From NCBI GenBank assembly GCA_963819635.1, contig CAWFWX010000008.1, positions 124,001-188,000 of the forward strand: 64,000 nt of DNA. Direction: 5' to 3'. The translations under genes were made by a program, and so were the position numbers. The notes beneath the pieces are model-generated. The model saw only the letters and a program-made list of their open reading frames with translations, was not told where the DNA came from and did no database searches. Each line of letters starts with the position of its first letter. Within the stretch, counting starts at the first letter, position 1. Origin of the DNA: JACVRW01 sp963819635. GTDB lineage: Bacteria; Actinomycetota; Thermoleophilia; Solirubrobacterales; Thermoleophilaceae. Positions 17,701 to 27,157 of the stretch are shown here, piece by piece.

Positions 17701-19244
17701 CGTGGGCGCAGCTCGGCGAACTCCTCGGACGGATAGCGGCCGTCGAGCATGTCGAGCACGCTGTCGAGCAGCTCGCGCGAGAGCTCGGCAAACGGGTAGG
17801 CGCGGCGGATCGTCTCGTGAAGCGCCGGCACCCTGAGCTCCTCGCCGGCGGCCGTCATCGCGACGATCTGCTGCGCGAGCACGTCGAGCGGGTTGCGCGG
17901 CACGACCGTCGGCTCGATGTCGCCGTCGCGCATGCGGCGCGCCACGACCGCGCACTCGAGCAGGTCGGCGCGGAACTTGGGGAAGATCCGCCCGCGTGAG
18001 ACCTCGCCCACGCCGTGACCCGCCCGGCCGATCCGCTGGAGCCCGGCGGTGACCGACTTGGGCGACTCGACCTGGATGACGAGGTCCACCGCGCCCATGT
18101 CGATGCCGAGCTCGAGCGAGGACGTCGCCACGAGGCAGGGGAGCTCGCCCGACTTCAGCAGGTCCTCGACGATCAGCCGCTCTTCGCGCGCCAGGGAGCC
18201 GTGGTGAGCGCGGGCGATGTAGGCGGGCTCCGCGCCGTTCCCGTCCTCGCCCTCCTCGGCCGCGAGCTCGTTCAGCCGTACCGCGAGGCGTTCCGCCCCG
18301 CGGCGGCTGTTCACGAACACGATCGTCGAGCGGTGCTCGCGGATCAGGCGCAGGAGCTCCGGGTAGATCGCGGGCCAGATCGAGCGTGACGTGGCCGTCG
18401 TGGGGGCCGTCGCGAGCCCTGGGCCGATCAGGTCCCCGCCGCCCGCGGCGGTTCCCTGGCCGCCGTAGGCCGGGTCGGTCACGTCGTGGGCGTCCGGCTC
18501 GCGCATGCTCTCCACCGGCACGTGGATCTTCAGATCAAGCGGCTTCCGCGCGCCGGCGTCGATCACCGTGCACTCGCGGCCGGGGCCCACCAGGAAGCGC
18601 GCCACCTCCTCGAGCGGCCGCTGGGTGGCCGAGAGGCCGATGCGCTGGAGCGGCCGGGAAATCGAAGGCTCGCGGGCACCGCCCGCTCGCAGGCCAGCCT
18701 GCTCCTCCAGCCGCTCGAGCGTGAGCGCGAGATGTGCGCCGCGCTTCGTGCGCGCCACGGCGTGGATCTCGTCGACGATCACGGCCTCCGTGTCCACCAA
18801 GAACTCGCGCGCCCGCGAGGTGAGCATCAGGTAGAGCGATTCGGGCGTGGTGATGAGCACGTCCGGCGGCCTCCGGAGCATCGCCTGCCGCTCCTTCTGC
18901 GGCGTGTCGCCCGTGCGGATCGCGACCGAGACGTCGCCGCCGATGCCCATGAGCGGGGCGCGCAGGTTCTTCTCGACGTCGTAGGAGAGGGCCTTCAGCG
19001 GTGAGACGTAGACGAGGCGAGTGCGGCGCTCGCCCTCAGGCGAGGGCTTCGATACCAGGCGGTCGAGTGCCCAGAGGAACGCCGCGAGCGTCTTTCCCGA
19101 GCCGGTGGGTGCGGACACGAGCACGTTCTCCCCGCGCGCAATCGCAGGCCACGCCTTCGCCTGAGCCTCGGTCGGACGCTCGAAGGAGCGCGTGAACCAG
19201 TCACGTACCTGCGGGGTGAACGATGCGAGCGAGTCGAAATCCAC
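14709..19244 (-). CDS. lhr: Lhr-family ATP-dependent DNA helicase
   Basis: 1511 aa from GTG 19244 (GTG 19253 also possible), the length of the full-size bacterial Lhr (about 1500 aa). The Lhr core has Walker A SAPTGSGKT (about residues 45-52), the DEIH box in VIVDEIHAVA, motif III GLSATQRPLEEVARFL, and motif VI LQRIGRAGHG, then a winged helix and beta-barrel. The long C-terminal region corresponds to the Lhr-CTD, linked in other bacteria to tetramer formation and, in E. coli, uracil-DNA glycosylase activity. It translocates 3'-5' on single-stranded DNA in repair. The gene is intact over 4.5 kb, in contrast to frameshifted neighbours. Confidence 0.93.
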   Translation of the reverse strand: MDFDSLASFTPQVRDWFTRSFERPTEAQAKAWPAIARGENVLVSAPTGSGKTLAAFLWALDRLVSKPSPEGERRTRLVYVSPLKALSYDVEKNLRAPLMGIGGDVSVAIRTGDTPQKERQAMLRRPPDVLITTPESLYLMLTSRAREFLVDTEAVIVDEIHAVARTKRGAHLALTLERLEEQAGLRAGGAREPSISRPLQRIGLSATQRPLEEVARFLVGPGRECTVIDAGARKPLDLKIHVPVESMREPDAHDVTDPAYGGQGTAAGGGDLIGPGLATAPTTATSRSIWPAIYPELLRLIREHRSTIVFVNSRRGAERLAVRLNELAAEEGEDGNGAEPAYIARAHHGSLAREERLIVEDLLKSGELPCLVATSSLELGIDMGAVDLVIQVESPKSVTAGLQRIGRAGHGVGEVSRGRIFPKFRADLLECAVVARRMRDGDIEPTVVPRNPLDVLAQQIVAMTAAGEELRVPALHETIRRAYPFAELSRELLDSVLDMLDGRYPSEEFAELRPRIVWDRVEDTIRPRKGALQLAVTNAGTIPDRGLYGVHLPDGRRVGELDEEMVYEARPGQTFLLGASTWRIEEITRDRVIVTPAPGAPGAVPFWKGDGIGRPKELGLAIGAFARESVDRDPSELAAEYDLDERAANNLSAFLREQREATRVVPSDRTIVVERFRDEIGDWRLCILSPFGGRVHSAWALALSARIRDEHGLESDAIWSDDGIIVHLPDADEPPSVDLLMIEPDAIEDMVVRELSSSALFGARFRENAARALLLPRARPGKRTPLWQQRLKAQSLLEVAKRYGQFPIVLETYRECLQDVLDLPGLQQLLTGLHTRELSLVEVETQRASPFASSLLFDYVATYMYEGDTPNAERRAAALSLDRDLLRELLGQEELRELIDPGALDEVEADLQRTSERTRAANADGLHDVLRAVGDLTGDEAQARCLPVVAAGRILTELEKERRAVRMRIGGEERWTSSEDAGLYRDALGAVPPGGLPAVFLEEVEEPLARLARRYARTHGPFTTREVSERYGIDFGPVLRELERAGNLVRGELRPEGSEREWCDTEVLRRLRRASLATLRKEVEPAEQRTLARFLPEWQGVDRAPPGGAGVDRLRELLVPLQGLALSPQVWERDVLPRRVGAYSPAWIDQLCASGELVWVGAGALGRNSGRVALLFRDDARWLGPPPFKGDSPAEPLHDAIRERLTQGAAFWTDLLADLSEAEPAELQEALWDLAWAGEVTNDAFAPLRAPKLSVAKGDRQAGRRFARRRRPGAPQVQGRWSLTAPLFAGAPSHGPRMRAISELLLERHGIVTREAVLAEGIPGGFAALYSELANLETLGTARRGYFVEGLGGAQFALPAAIERLRGLRADEAAGPLVLAATDPANPFGATLPWPKRDDDDRNSSLRAGHGPALAHGRRPARVPGAYVVTLDAEPVLYVERGGKGLLALKQPDEEWLRPALDALAGEVKRGRVPRLGIERFDGEPVVGSEAGELLLELGFRQGPRRLTLSA

Positions 19245-19291
19245 TGAACCCACGAGCGTACCGCGTGGCCCCCGTGGGTATCCCTCAACCC

Positions 19292-19567
19292 GTGCCCATC
19301 TCACGCAAGCTGACCGCGCTCGCTGCCGCCGGGGTTCTCTGCCTCCCGCTCGCCGCCTGCGGCGAGGACGACGTCGACCAGGCCCGCGAGGACGTCCAGC
19401 AGGCGGCCGACGACCTCAAGGGCAATCTGGACGACGTCTCGAAGGACAACCTCGAGGACGCGCTGAACAAGGCGGAGGACGCCGCCAAGAACGGCAGCGA
19501 GGACACGAAGCGCGAGGCGCGCGAGCTTCAGGAGAAGATCGAGCAGGAGCTGGACAGCCGGAAGTAG
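19292..19567 (+). CDS. Small lipoprotein with charged helical repeat
   Basis: 91 aa from GTG 19292. The lipoprotein signal is KLTALAAAGVLCLPLAAC with lipobox LAAC, so the mature protein begins with a lipidated Cys (CGEDDVDQ). The rest is almost all charged helix with a near-heptad pattern (QAREDVQQAADDLKGNLDDVSKDNLEDAL), predicted to be a coiled coil on the outer face of the membrane. Function unknown. The ORF could be extended upstream, but the lipobox fixes this start region. It is the last gene before the mce cluster. Confidence 0.75.
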   Translation: MPISRKLTALAAAGVLCLPLAACGEDDVDQAREDVQQAADDLKGNLDDVSKDNLEDALNKAEDAAKNGSEDTKREARELQEKIEQELDSRK

Positions 19568-19668
19568 TCGGCGGCCGGGGAACCGGCGCGCCCCTGAAAT
19601 CTCCCCTGTAGCGTCCCGAAACGGGAGCTAGTGGCAGTTGCATCGTGCGGATGCGCAGGGGCTGACAC

Positions 19669-21105
19669 GTGAGGCCTGAGCCAAAGGGCCTGTGGAGAGC
19701 GGGGGCGATCGCCGCCGTTCTTGGCGCGTCCGCGCTCGTGGCTCTTCTGCTCTTCACGGGCGCGGGCCAGGGCTACTCGGTCAAGGCTCGCTTCATCTCC
19801 GGCAGCCAGCTCGTCAAGGGCAACCATGTCGACATCGGCGGCACGAAGGCCGGCCTCGTCAAGGCCCTCCGGATCACGCGTGACGGTGAGGCCGAGGTCA
19901 CGCTCCAGATCGACGACCGCTACGTGCCGCTGCGCCACGGCACCCGCGCGGTCATCCGTGCCAGCGGCCTCTCCAGCGTCTCCGGCCGCTATGTGCAGCT
20001 GATGCTGCCGTCCGAGGAGGAGGCGGGCGATGAAATCCCTGACGGCGGAGTCATCGACGCCGACCACACGACCACCCAGGTCGATCTCGACCAGTTCTTC
20101 AACATCTTCGATCGTCCGACCCGCAAGTCGCTGCGCCGCTTCTACAAGGGCGGGTCGCGCCAGTACGCCGGCCGCGGGGACGAGGCCAACGCGGGTCTCC
20201 CGTACCTGAACCCGCAGCTCGCCGCCAGCACGCGCCTGTTCCAGGAGCTCCGCCACGACCCGCCGGTGCTCGAGCGCTTCCTGGTCGACTCGTCACGCTT
20301 CGTGACGGCCCTGGAGTCGCGCCGCGACGACCTCGCCGCACTGATCGGCAACCTGAACTCCACCACGCGCGCGCTCGGGAACGAGAACGTGGCGCTCGCC
20401 GAGGCGATCGGACGCCTGCCCGCCTTCATGAGGCAGGCGAACACGACCTACGTGAACCTGCGCTTCACGCTCGACGAGCTGGACCCGTTCGTCGCGGCGT
20501 CGAAGCCGGTGGCCAAACGGCTGCGGCCATATCTCGCCGAGCTGAGGCCGTTCGCGCGCGAGGCGGTCCCGACGGTGCGCGACATGAGCGCCCTTATCCG
20601 GGCGCCGCCCGCGGCGAACGACCTGACGGAGCTGAACCGGACCTACCCGGGGCTCAAGGACATCGCGCTGGTGGAGCGGCCGCGCAAGATCGACTTCGGC
20701 ACGGGCCTCGTCGATGTGGGCAAGCGCCGCGCCGCGTTCCCGGAGCTTCAGGAGGCGCTGACCGCCAGCGCCCCCATCGTCGCCCACGGCCGGCCGTACA
20801 CGACCGACCTGTTCGGCTGGTTCGATGACTTCTCGCATACGGGTGCGTACGACGCGCTCGGGTCGTTCAGCCGGGTGCAGACCTACTTCAACGCGTTCAC
20901 GGCCTCGGACGGCCTCCCGGACCGTCTGCTCCCACTGCCCGACAGGGCTGACGCCTTCCGCGAGATCGCCAAGCTGCGCCAGGTCAAGCGCTGCCCGGGG
21001 GCAAGCGAGGAGGCCGCGCAGGACGGCTCGAACGTCTGGAGCGAGGCCGAGCAGAAGGAGCTCGACTGCATCGACGCCCACCGAGCCACGGGGCCGATCG
21101 AATGA
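19669..21105 (+). CDS. MCE-family protein, gene 1 of 6
   Basis: 478 aa from GTG. A single N-terminal TM helix (AGAIAAVLGASALVALLLFTG) is followed by an MlaD/MCE domain at about residues 35-110 (YSVKARFISGSQLVKGNHVDIGGTKAGLVKAL). A long, mostly helical tail, the typical Mce needle-forming region, follows (DDLAALIGNLNSTTRAL; VAKRLRPYLAELRPFAREAVP). Mce proteins form hexameric tubes that move lipids across the envelope. The stop overlaps the next start as ATGA. Upstream bases 19568-19668 are the only candidate promoter region of the operon; I could not define -35/-10 boxes there. Confidence 0.9.
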   Translation: MRPEPKGLWRAGAIAAVLGASALVALLLFTGAGQGYSVKARFISGSQLVKGNHVDIGGTKAGLVKALRITRDGEAEVTLQIDDRYVPLRHGTRAVIRASGLSSVSGRYVQLMLPSEEEAGDEIPDGGVIDADHTTTQVDLDQFFNIFDRPTRKSLRRFYKGGSRQYAGRGDEANAGLPYLNPQLAASTRLFQELRHDPPVLERFLVDSSRFVTALESRRDDLAALIGNLNSTTRALGNENVALAEAIGRLPAFMRQANTTYVNLRFTLDELDPFVAASKPVAKRLRPYLAELRPFAREAVPTVRDMSALIRAPPAANDLTELNRTYPGLKDIALVERPRKIDFGTGLVDVGKRRAAFPELQEALTASAPIVAHGRPYTTDLFGWFDDFSHTGAYDALGSFSRVQTYFNAFTASDGLPDRLLPLPDRADAFREIAKLRQVKRCPGASEEAAQDGSNVWSEAEQKELDCIDAHRATGPIE

Positions 21106-22700
21106 GGCGCGTCCTGTCGGCGCTGGCGGTGGTGGCGACCGTGGCGGGGGCCGCGCTGCTGACGGGCGCCAGCGATCCCGAGCGCTCGCTGAAGACCTAT
21201 GAGATCGAGTTCGACAACGCGTTCGGGCTCGTCGAGGGCGGCGACCTCAAGATCGGCGGAGTCAAGGCGGGCCAGACCACCGGCTTCCGTCTCACGAAGA
21301 GAGAGCCCTACCGGGTCATCGTCACAGGGCAGGTCTCCGAGCCGGGCTTCGAGCGGCTGCGACGGGACGCGGAGTGCGCCGTGCGCCAGCAGTCGCTCAT
21401 CGGCGAGTACTTCGTGGACTGCGAGCTGGGCTCGCGCGACGCGCCGGAGCTGCCCGACGGGGGCCGCATCCCGGTGAGCCAGACGTCCTCGACGATCCCG
21501 CCGGACCTCATCAACACCGTCATGCGGCGGCCCTACCGCGAGCGCTTCCGGCTGATCATCAGCGAGCTCGGGGCGGGACTGGCGGGGCGCCCGGAGGACC
21601 TCAACGAGGTGATCCGGCGGGCGCATCCGGCGCTCCGCGAGACGACGGAGACGCTCGCGGTCCTGCGTCTCCACAACACGCTGATCCGCGACTTCTTCGA
21701 GGACGCCGACCGCGTGAGCGCCGCGGTCGAGCCCGTGAAGGAGGACGTGGCGCGCTGGGCCGAGGAGGCGGCGGACACCACCGCGATCCAGGCCTCGCGC
21801 TCGGAGCGGCTCGCGCGCTACTGGAACCGGCTGCCGGAGTTCCTCGGCGAGCTCGAGCCGACGATGGCCGAGCTGAGCCAGACCGCGCAGCGGCAGGTGC
21901 CCACTCTCCGCAAGCTGGGCAACGCCGCGCCGGAGCTGGAGCGCTTCCTGCGCTCCGCCGTTCCATTCGCGCGCGAGTCGCGGGAGTCCGTCGACGATCT
22001 GGGCCGGGCGGCTGACGCGGGCTTCGCCGCGGTGCGGGAGTCGCGGGAGGAGGTGGCAGAGCTGGCAGAGCTGTCGGGCGAGGCGCCGAGGCTGGCCAAG
22101 CCGCTGCGGCAATTCCTCCAGACGATCGACGACCGCCGGCGCTCCACCGAGGACGACCCGCTGGCGAGCCAGACGGCACCTCCCACGCCGGACAGGACCG
22201 CGTACGCACGCGGCCAGGGCTTCACCGGCATGGAGGCCTTCTGGAACTACGTCTACTACCAGACGCTCGGCATCAACGCCTTCGACGAGTTCGGCCACCT
22301 GCTGAGGATCGTGGCGTTCACCGCCGGCCCCTGCTCCGGCTACGCGGCGAACCCGACGAAGCAGCAGGTCGACCAGTGCGCCTCCTGGCTCGGCCCGACG
22401 CAGCCGGGTGTGCTCGGCCAGCCGGACCCGACGGAGCGAGCGGAGGCGGCTGAGCTCGAGCGCGCAGCCGCACGCGAGGGCGACGCCGCGCCGGGCCGCC
22501 ACCGCGGCGCGGGCGAGCCGCGTGCCACGGACCCGTTGCCGGGCGGGCGCGACATCTCCAAGCCGCAGATCGTGCTGCCCGAGGACGTGCAGGAGCTGCT
22601 GGACCGCCTCGGCAAGCCGCGGCCCGGCGCCGAGCTGCCGAGCAACGTGCCCGCGCCCGAAGTCCCGACCGAGCTACTCGACTACCTGCTGGGAGCATGA
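21102..22700 (+). CDS. MCE-family protein, gene 2 of 6
   Basis: 532 aa. TM helix (LSALAVVATVAGAALLTGA), MCE domain (YEIEFDNAFGLVEGGDLKIGGVKAGQTTGF, then CAVRQQSLIGEYFVDCELG with a Cys on either side), a helical tail, and a C-terminal Pro/Ala-rich low-complexity stretch (ERAEAAELERAAAREGDAAPG). The paired cysteines may form a disulfide in the outer compartment. It ends with ATGA into gene 3. Like its neighbours it should contribute one protomer of a mixed six-subunit ring. Confidence 0.9.
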   Translation: MRRVLSALAVVATVAGAALLTGASDPERSLKTYEIEFDNAFGLVEGGDLKIGGVKAGQTTGFRLTKREPYRVIVTGQVSEPGFERLRRDAECAVRQQSLIGEYFVDCELGSRDAPELPDGGRIPVSQTSSTIPPDLINTVMRRPYRERFRLIISELGAGLAGRPEDLNEVIRRAHPALRETTETLAVLRLHNTLIRDFFEDADRVSAAVEPVKEDVARWAEEAADTTAIQASRSERLARYWNRLPEFLGELEPTMAELSQTAQRQVPTLRKLGNAAPELERFLRSAVPFARESRESVDDLGRAADAGFAAVRESREEVAELAELSGEAPRLAKPLRQFLQTIDDRRRSTEDDPLASQTAPPTPDRTAYARGQGFTGMEAFWNYVYYQTLGINAFDEFGHLLRIVAFTAGPCSGYAANPTKQQVDQCASWLGPTQPGVLGQPDPTERAEAAELERAAAREGDAAPGRHRGAGEPRATDPLPGGRDISKPQIVLPEDVQELLDRLGKPRPGAELPSNVPAPEVPTELLDYLLGA

Positions 22701-24232
22701 GGCGCCGCCGGGGGACAGCCGCGCTCGCCGCAAGCCCGGTTCTGGTGGGGGCCGTCGCCGTGCTCGTGACGTGCGTAGCGGTGATGATCTCCGTCCAGGC
22801 GAACTCGGGCCTTCCGTTCGTGCCGACCTACGACGTGAAGGCCGTGATCCCAGGTGGCTCGAACCTCGTCCAGGGCAACGAGGTGCGCATCGGCGGATTC
22901 CGGATCGGCGTGGTCGACAGGATCGAGCCGAGCGTGAGCGAGTCAGCGGACGGCCGGGCGGTCGCGGTGATCCACATGAAGCTCGAGAAGAAGCACGGGC
23001 AGCTGCCGCGCGACACCGAGCTCGCCATCCGGCCGCGCTCCGCGCTCGGCCTCAAGTACATCGAGCTGCGGCCCGGGAGCTCACGGGAGGCGCTTCAGCC
23101 CGGCGAGACGATCGCGCTCGACCAGTCGACCAAGCCGATCGAGCTGGACGAGTTCTTCTCGACCTGGGACGCAGACATGCGGCGGGACCAGCGCACGACG
23201 CTGGAGGGGTACGGCAACGCCCTCTCCGGCCGCGGGCCCTCCATCAACACCGCGATCGAGGAGCTCGTGCCGTTCATGACCTCGCTCGAGCCGGTGATGC
23301 GAACGCTGTCGGACGACGGCACCGAGCTGCGCAACTTCTTCCCGCAGCTCCGCCACACCGCCGGTCAGATCGCGCCGGTGGCGGACACCTACGCGGACCT
23401 GTTCGTGAACATGGCGACGACGTTCGAGGCGCTGAGCCGTCACGAGCAGAGCCTGCGCGACACGCTCGAGCGGGCGCCGGACACGCTCGAGGCGGGAATC
23501 CAGAGCTTCCCGGTGCAGCGGCCGTTCCTCCATGACTCGGGTGAGCTCGCCGTGAAGCTCGAGCCGGTCGCGGAGGAGATCGAGCGCTCCCTCCCGGTGG
23601 TGGCCGACGCCTTCGACACCGGCGCGCCGGTGCTCGACAAGGCGCCGCCGTTCTACGAGCGCACCGAGCGCGTCTTCCACTCGGTCGAGGGCCTGATGGA
23701 GAACCCGAACACCCTGCTGGCGCTGCGCGACCTCGACCGGACGCTCGAGGTGGCCGCGCCGCTGGTCGAGTTCGTCGCGCCCTACCAGACCGTCTGCAAC
23801 TACTGGGTCTACTACTGGACGGGCATCAGCGAGCACGTCTCCGAGCCGGTGCGCGGCGGCACGGTGCAGCGGACCAACCTCAAGTCCGACAACCGGACCC
23901 AGGACAACCGGCTCACTACCTCCGAGGCGGAGCGTCCGGTCGACGTTCCCAAGGACCAGGACCCGCACGATGCCAAGGCCCCGAACGGCGACGCGCTCCA
24001 GGCGCTTCACGGCGGGGGCTACGGGTCCGCGATCGACGCGCAGGGGAACGCCGACTGCGTCGTCGGCCAGCGCGGCTACCTCGAAGGGCCGATGCAGCCC
24101 GGCGGCCGCTACGGGCCCGGCGAGGACGGCGGCCAGCACGTGGTCTGGGGCCCGTTCGACCTGCCCGGGCTGACGGGCGGCACCTACAAGGCGCGCGAGC
24201 TCGGCATCGACAACCTGGAGGACGTGCCGTGA
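22697..24232 (+). CDS. MCE-family protein, gene 3 of 6
   Basis: 511 aa. TM helix (LVGAVAVLVTCVAVMISVQ), MCE domain (VKAVIPGGSNLVQGNEVRIGGFRIGVVDRI; LAIRPRSALGLKYIELRPG), and the helical tail typical of the family (VEGLMENPNTLLALRDLDRTL). The tail continues into a polar Gly-rich end (GGRYGPGEDGGQHVVWGPFD). The VCNYWVYYWTGI segment resembles conserved 'C-x-Y-W' positions in actinobacterial Mce tails. It overlaps gene 4 as GTGA. The gene is intact. Confidence 0.9.
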   Translation: MRRRRGTAALAASPVLVGAVAVLVTCVAVMISVQANSGLPFVPTYDVKAVIPGGSNLVQGNEVRIGGFRIGVVDRIEPSVSESADGRAVAVIHMKLEKKHGQLPRDTELAIRPRSALGLKYIELRPGSSREALQPGETIALDQSTKPIELDEFFSTWDADMRRDQRTTLEGYGNALSGRGPSINTAIEELVPFMTSLEPVMRTLSDDGTELRNFFPQLRHTAGQIAPVADTYADLFVNMATTFEALSRHEQSLRDTLERAPDTLEAGIQSFPVQRPFLHDSGELAVKLEPVAEEIERSLPVVADAFDTGAPVLDKAPPFYERTERVFHSVEGLMENPNTLLALRDLDRTLEVAAPLVEFVAPYQTVCNYWVYYWTGISEHVSEPVRGGTVQRTNLKSDNRTQDNRLTTSEAERPVDVPKDQDPHDAKAPNGDALQALHGGGYGSAIDAQGNADCVVGQRGYLEGPMQPGGRYGPGEDGGQHVVWGPFDLPGLTGGTYKARELGIDNLEDVP

Positions 24233-25811
24233 GGCGGGGAGCGCCACAACGGGATCGACCCGTTCAGGGCCGGCGTGCTGGCGCTGGTCGTGATCGGCCT
24301 CTTCACCTGGTTCGGCTTCTCGAAGCAGAACCCGTTCGCCAACCCCTACGAGCTGCACGCGGTGTTCGACTCGGTCAACCGCCTGCAGCGAGCGCTCGCC
24401 CGTGCGGATCGCGGGCGTGAACGTCGGGAAGGTCACGAAGGTCGAGCCGCTCGACGACGGCTCCGGCAAGGCGCGCGTGACGATGGAGATCGACGACGTC
24501 CGGTCTCCCGATCAAGGAGGACGCCGAGCTGAAGGTGCGCTCGCGGCTGTTCCTCGAAGGGAACTACTTCGTCGACCTCCACCCGGGACGGCCGGACTCG
24601 CCGCAGCTCGACTCCGGCTCCACGATCGGGCCGAACCAGACCTCGGCGCCCGTGCAGTACCTCCAGGTGCTCACCGCGCTCCAGTCGGAGACGCGTCGCG
24701 ACCTCCAGCGGCTCCTCAAGGAGTACTCGAGTGCGCTGCGGGGCCCCGGCGCGCGCGGCTTCAACAGGGCGATCAGGCATTGGGAGGAGGCCTGGCGCAC
24801 CACCTCGCAGGTGAACGACGCCTACCTCGGCCGCGAGCCGCACGACCTCACGCGCGTGCTCGACGGCCAGGCGCGCGTGTACGGCGCCCTCTCGTCGAAC
24901 GAGGCAGCGCTCAAGAACCTCGTCACGGGCCTGAACGTGACCATGTCGGGCTTCGCGCGCCAGGAGGCGAACCTGCGCGCCGCGATCCCGGAGCTCCGCG
25001 ACGTGCTCCGCGAGGGGCGTCCGGCGCTCGCGTCGCTCAACAGCGCACTGCCCGAGATCCGGGGGTTCGCGCGCGACGCTCTCCCGGGCGTGCGCTCGTC
25101 GAAGGCGACGCTCGACGCGCAGCTGCCGTTCATCGCGCCAGGCGCGCAGGCTGATGTCCGAGGATGAGCTCCGCGGGCTCGCGCGGCGGCTCCGCGCGGC
25201 CGTGCCCTACCTGGTCCGCCTGAACCAGGGCACCCGCCGGACGCTCGAGCAGAACCGCGCGCTCGCCTCCTGCCAGAACAACGTGCTGCTGCCGTTCGCC
25301 AAGACGCCGATCCCGGACCCGGACTTCGACGTGGCACACCGGCGAGCCGTGGTACGAGGAGTCGCCGCGCACCTTCGTCGGACTGTCAGGGGAGAGCCGC
25401 ATCTCGGACGCGAACTCGCCCATGTTCCGCGTGCTCGCCGGCGCCGGCCCGAGCACGGTCGTCTCCACACCCGAGACGATGGACGGGCCGGTATACGGCC
25501 AGACGCTGGTGCCGTTGGACGGCGTTCGGCCCGTGAGGCCGACCAAGCGGCCGGTGTTCCGCCCGGACATCCCCTGCGAGACGCAGGAGGCCCCTGACCT
25601 GAACGCGCCCGGCGGCCCGGCCGACGAGCAGGTGCGCGCGAGCGCCGACCAGCCGGTGAGCACGGCGGAGCGCGCGCAGCGCGAGCGGGCCTACGGCCAG
25701 CTCCAGGAGTTCGTCGAGCGCTCGCGGAAGGGACTCCCGGCCATGGACCCGTTCGCGTGGTTCGACGAGGGGCGCCGGCTCCAGGCGAAGCGACTTGGGA
25801 TCAAGCCATGA
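24229..25811 (+). pseudogene. MCE-family protein, gene 4 of 6, broken by about five frameshifts
   Basis: Read across frames this gives a complete Mce protein of about 525 aa: GTG start, ERHNGIDPFRAGVLALVVIG (TM), NPYELHAVFDSVNRLQ, SPVRIAGVNVGKVTKVEPL, GLPIKEDAELKVRSRLFLEG, NYFVDLHPG, a helical tail, and the end AKRLGIKP. Frame changes fall near 24235, 24392, 24500, 25150 and 25333. Each is a single base, mostly in G or C runs. No in-frame nonsense codons or eroded motifs are seen. Upstream and downstream genes overlap it by four bases, so it holds its place in the operon. Local assembly error and very recent inactivation are both possible. Confidence 0.85.
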
Positions 25812-27157
25812 AGCACGCGATTCGTGCTCACCTCCGTGACTTTCTCGCAGTGCTGGGCCTGCTCGTCCTCGGCGTCGCCGTAGGCGCCTACATCCTCTCG
25901 CAGCAACGCCTGCGCTTCCCATTCGTCGAGGACGGGCCCAGCCACGTCTACGTGGAGCTCCAGAACGCCCAGGGCGTGACGCCGGGCCAGGGGCAGACCG
26001 TGCGAGTGGCGGGCATGCGGGTCGGCGACGTCGGCGCGGTCGAGCTCCACGAGGGCCGGGCGCGCATCCGCCTGGACCTCGATCGGGAGCACGAGGGCCT
26101 CGTGCGCCGCGACGCGACCGTGCTGCTCCGGCCGCGGACCGGGCTCAAGGACATGTTCCTGGCTCTGGACCCGGGCTCGCGCAGCGAGCCGCCGGTGCTC
26201 GAGAACGGCACGATCCACGTGGACAACACGCTGCCAGATGTGAACTCCGACGAGATCCTCGCGGTGCTGGACGCCGACACGCGCGCCTACCTCAAGCTGC
26301 TGATCGGGGGCGCCGGCAAGGGTCTCCGCGGCCGCTCGGACGACCTGCGCGAGGTCTTCCGCAGGCTCGGCCCGCTGCACCGCGATCTCGCCGCGATCAA
26401 CCGGGAGGTCGTGAAGCGCCGCCGCAACCTCTCGCGCCTCGTCCACAACTACGGCTCCACGATCTCGCGGCTCGGCAGGGAGGACGAGGACCTCACCGCG
26501 CTCGTGGCAAACGCGTCGCGCGTCTTCGGCCGCCTCTCCGAGGAGGACGCGCAGATCTCGGCCGCCGTGGCGCGGCTGCCCGGCGCGTTGTCGCAGACCG
26601 AGGAGGCGCTCGTGAACGTGCGCGAGCTCGGCAACGTGGCGGGACCGGCCTTCCGGGCGCTCAGGCCCGCCGTGGCGCAGGTCGACGAGGCGAACGCCGA
26701 GCTGCTCCCGCTGGCGCAGGAGGGCGAGCCGATCCTGCGGGAGAAGATCCGGCCGTTCGTGCGCGCCGCGCAGCCGGTGGTGGACGACCTGCTGCCGGCG
26801 GCGCGCAACCTGTCGAAGGCATCGCCCGACCTGCGCGAGTCCTTCTACGGGATCAACCGCTTCTTCAACATGGCGGCGCATAACCCGGGCGGCCGCGAGC
26901 GGCTCACCGGAGACGCGGACGCCGACCGTGCGCGCGACGAGGGCCTCCTGTTCTGGCTGGGCTGGGTCTCGCACAACTCGAATTCGATCTTCAGCACCGC
27001 CGACGCATCCGGCCCGTTCCGCCGGATCGTGCTGATGGCCACCTGCACGACCTACCAGCAGATGCTCGACCAGTTCGGGTCGTCCGCGCCGCTCGTAGAG
27101 GACACGCTTGGCATTCGTGAGCTGCTGGCCGACTCCGACCTCTGCCCAGCGTCATGA
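25808..27157 (+). CDS. MCE-family protein, gene 5 of 6
   Basis: 449 aa from ATG 25808, which overlaps the TGA of gene 4. TM helix FLAVLGLLVLGVAVGAYIL, MCE domain (VYVELQNAQGVTPGQGQTVRVAGMRVGDVGAV; LLRPRTGLKDMFLALDPG), helical tail (RREDEDLTALVANASRVF-like segments; PFVRAAQPVVDDLLPAARNL), and a conserved-looking C-terminal part GLLFWLGWVSHNSNSIF. The TGL/DMFLxLDPG pattern is that of the MceE/MceD-type subunits. Confidence 0.9.
   Translation: MKHAIRAHLRDFLAVLGLLVLGVAVGAYILSQQRLRFPFVEDGPSHVYVELQNAQGVTPGQGQTVRVAGMRVGDVGAVELHEGRARIRLDLDREHEGLVRRDATVLLRPRTGLKDMFLALDPGSRSEPPVLENGTIHVDNTLPDVNSDEILAVLDADTRAYLKLLIGGAGKGLRGRSDDLREVFRRLGPLHRDLAAINREVVKRRRNLSRLVHNYGSTISRLGREDEDLTALVANASRVFGRLSEEDAQISAAVARLPGALSQTEEALVNVRELGNVAGPAFRALRPAVAQVDEANAELLPLAQEGEPILREKIRPFVRAAQPVVDDLLPAARNLSKASPDLRESFYGINRFFNMAAHNPGGRERLTGDADADRARDEGLLFWLGWVSHNSNSIFSTADASGPFRRIVLMATCTTYQQMLDQFGSSAPLVEDTLGIRELLADSDLCPAS

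Noticed and set aside
16188..17999. 603-aa plus-strand frame opposite lhr
   Set aside because: Composition is dominated by Arg, Glu, Leu and His with no motifs, while the other strand encodes every Lhr helicase motif.
19568..19668. Promoter of the mce operon
   Set aside because: The gap is the right place, but no -35/-10 pair with acceptable spacing could be read; left as a remark.
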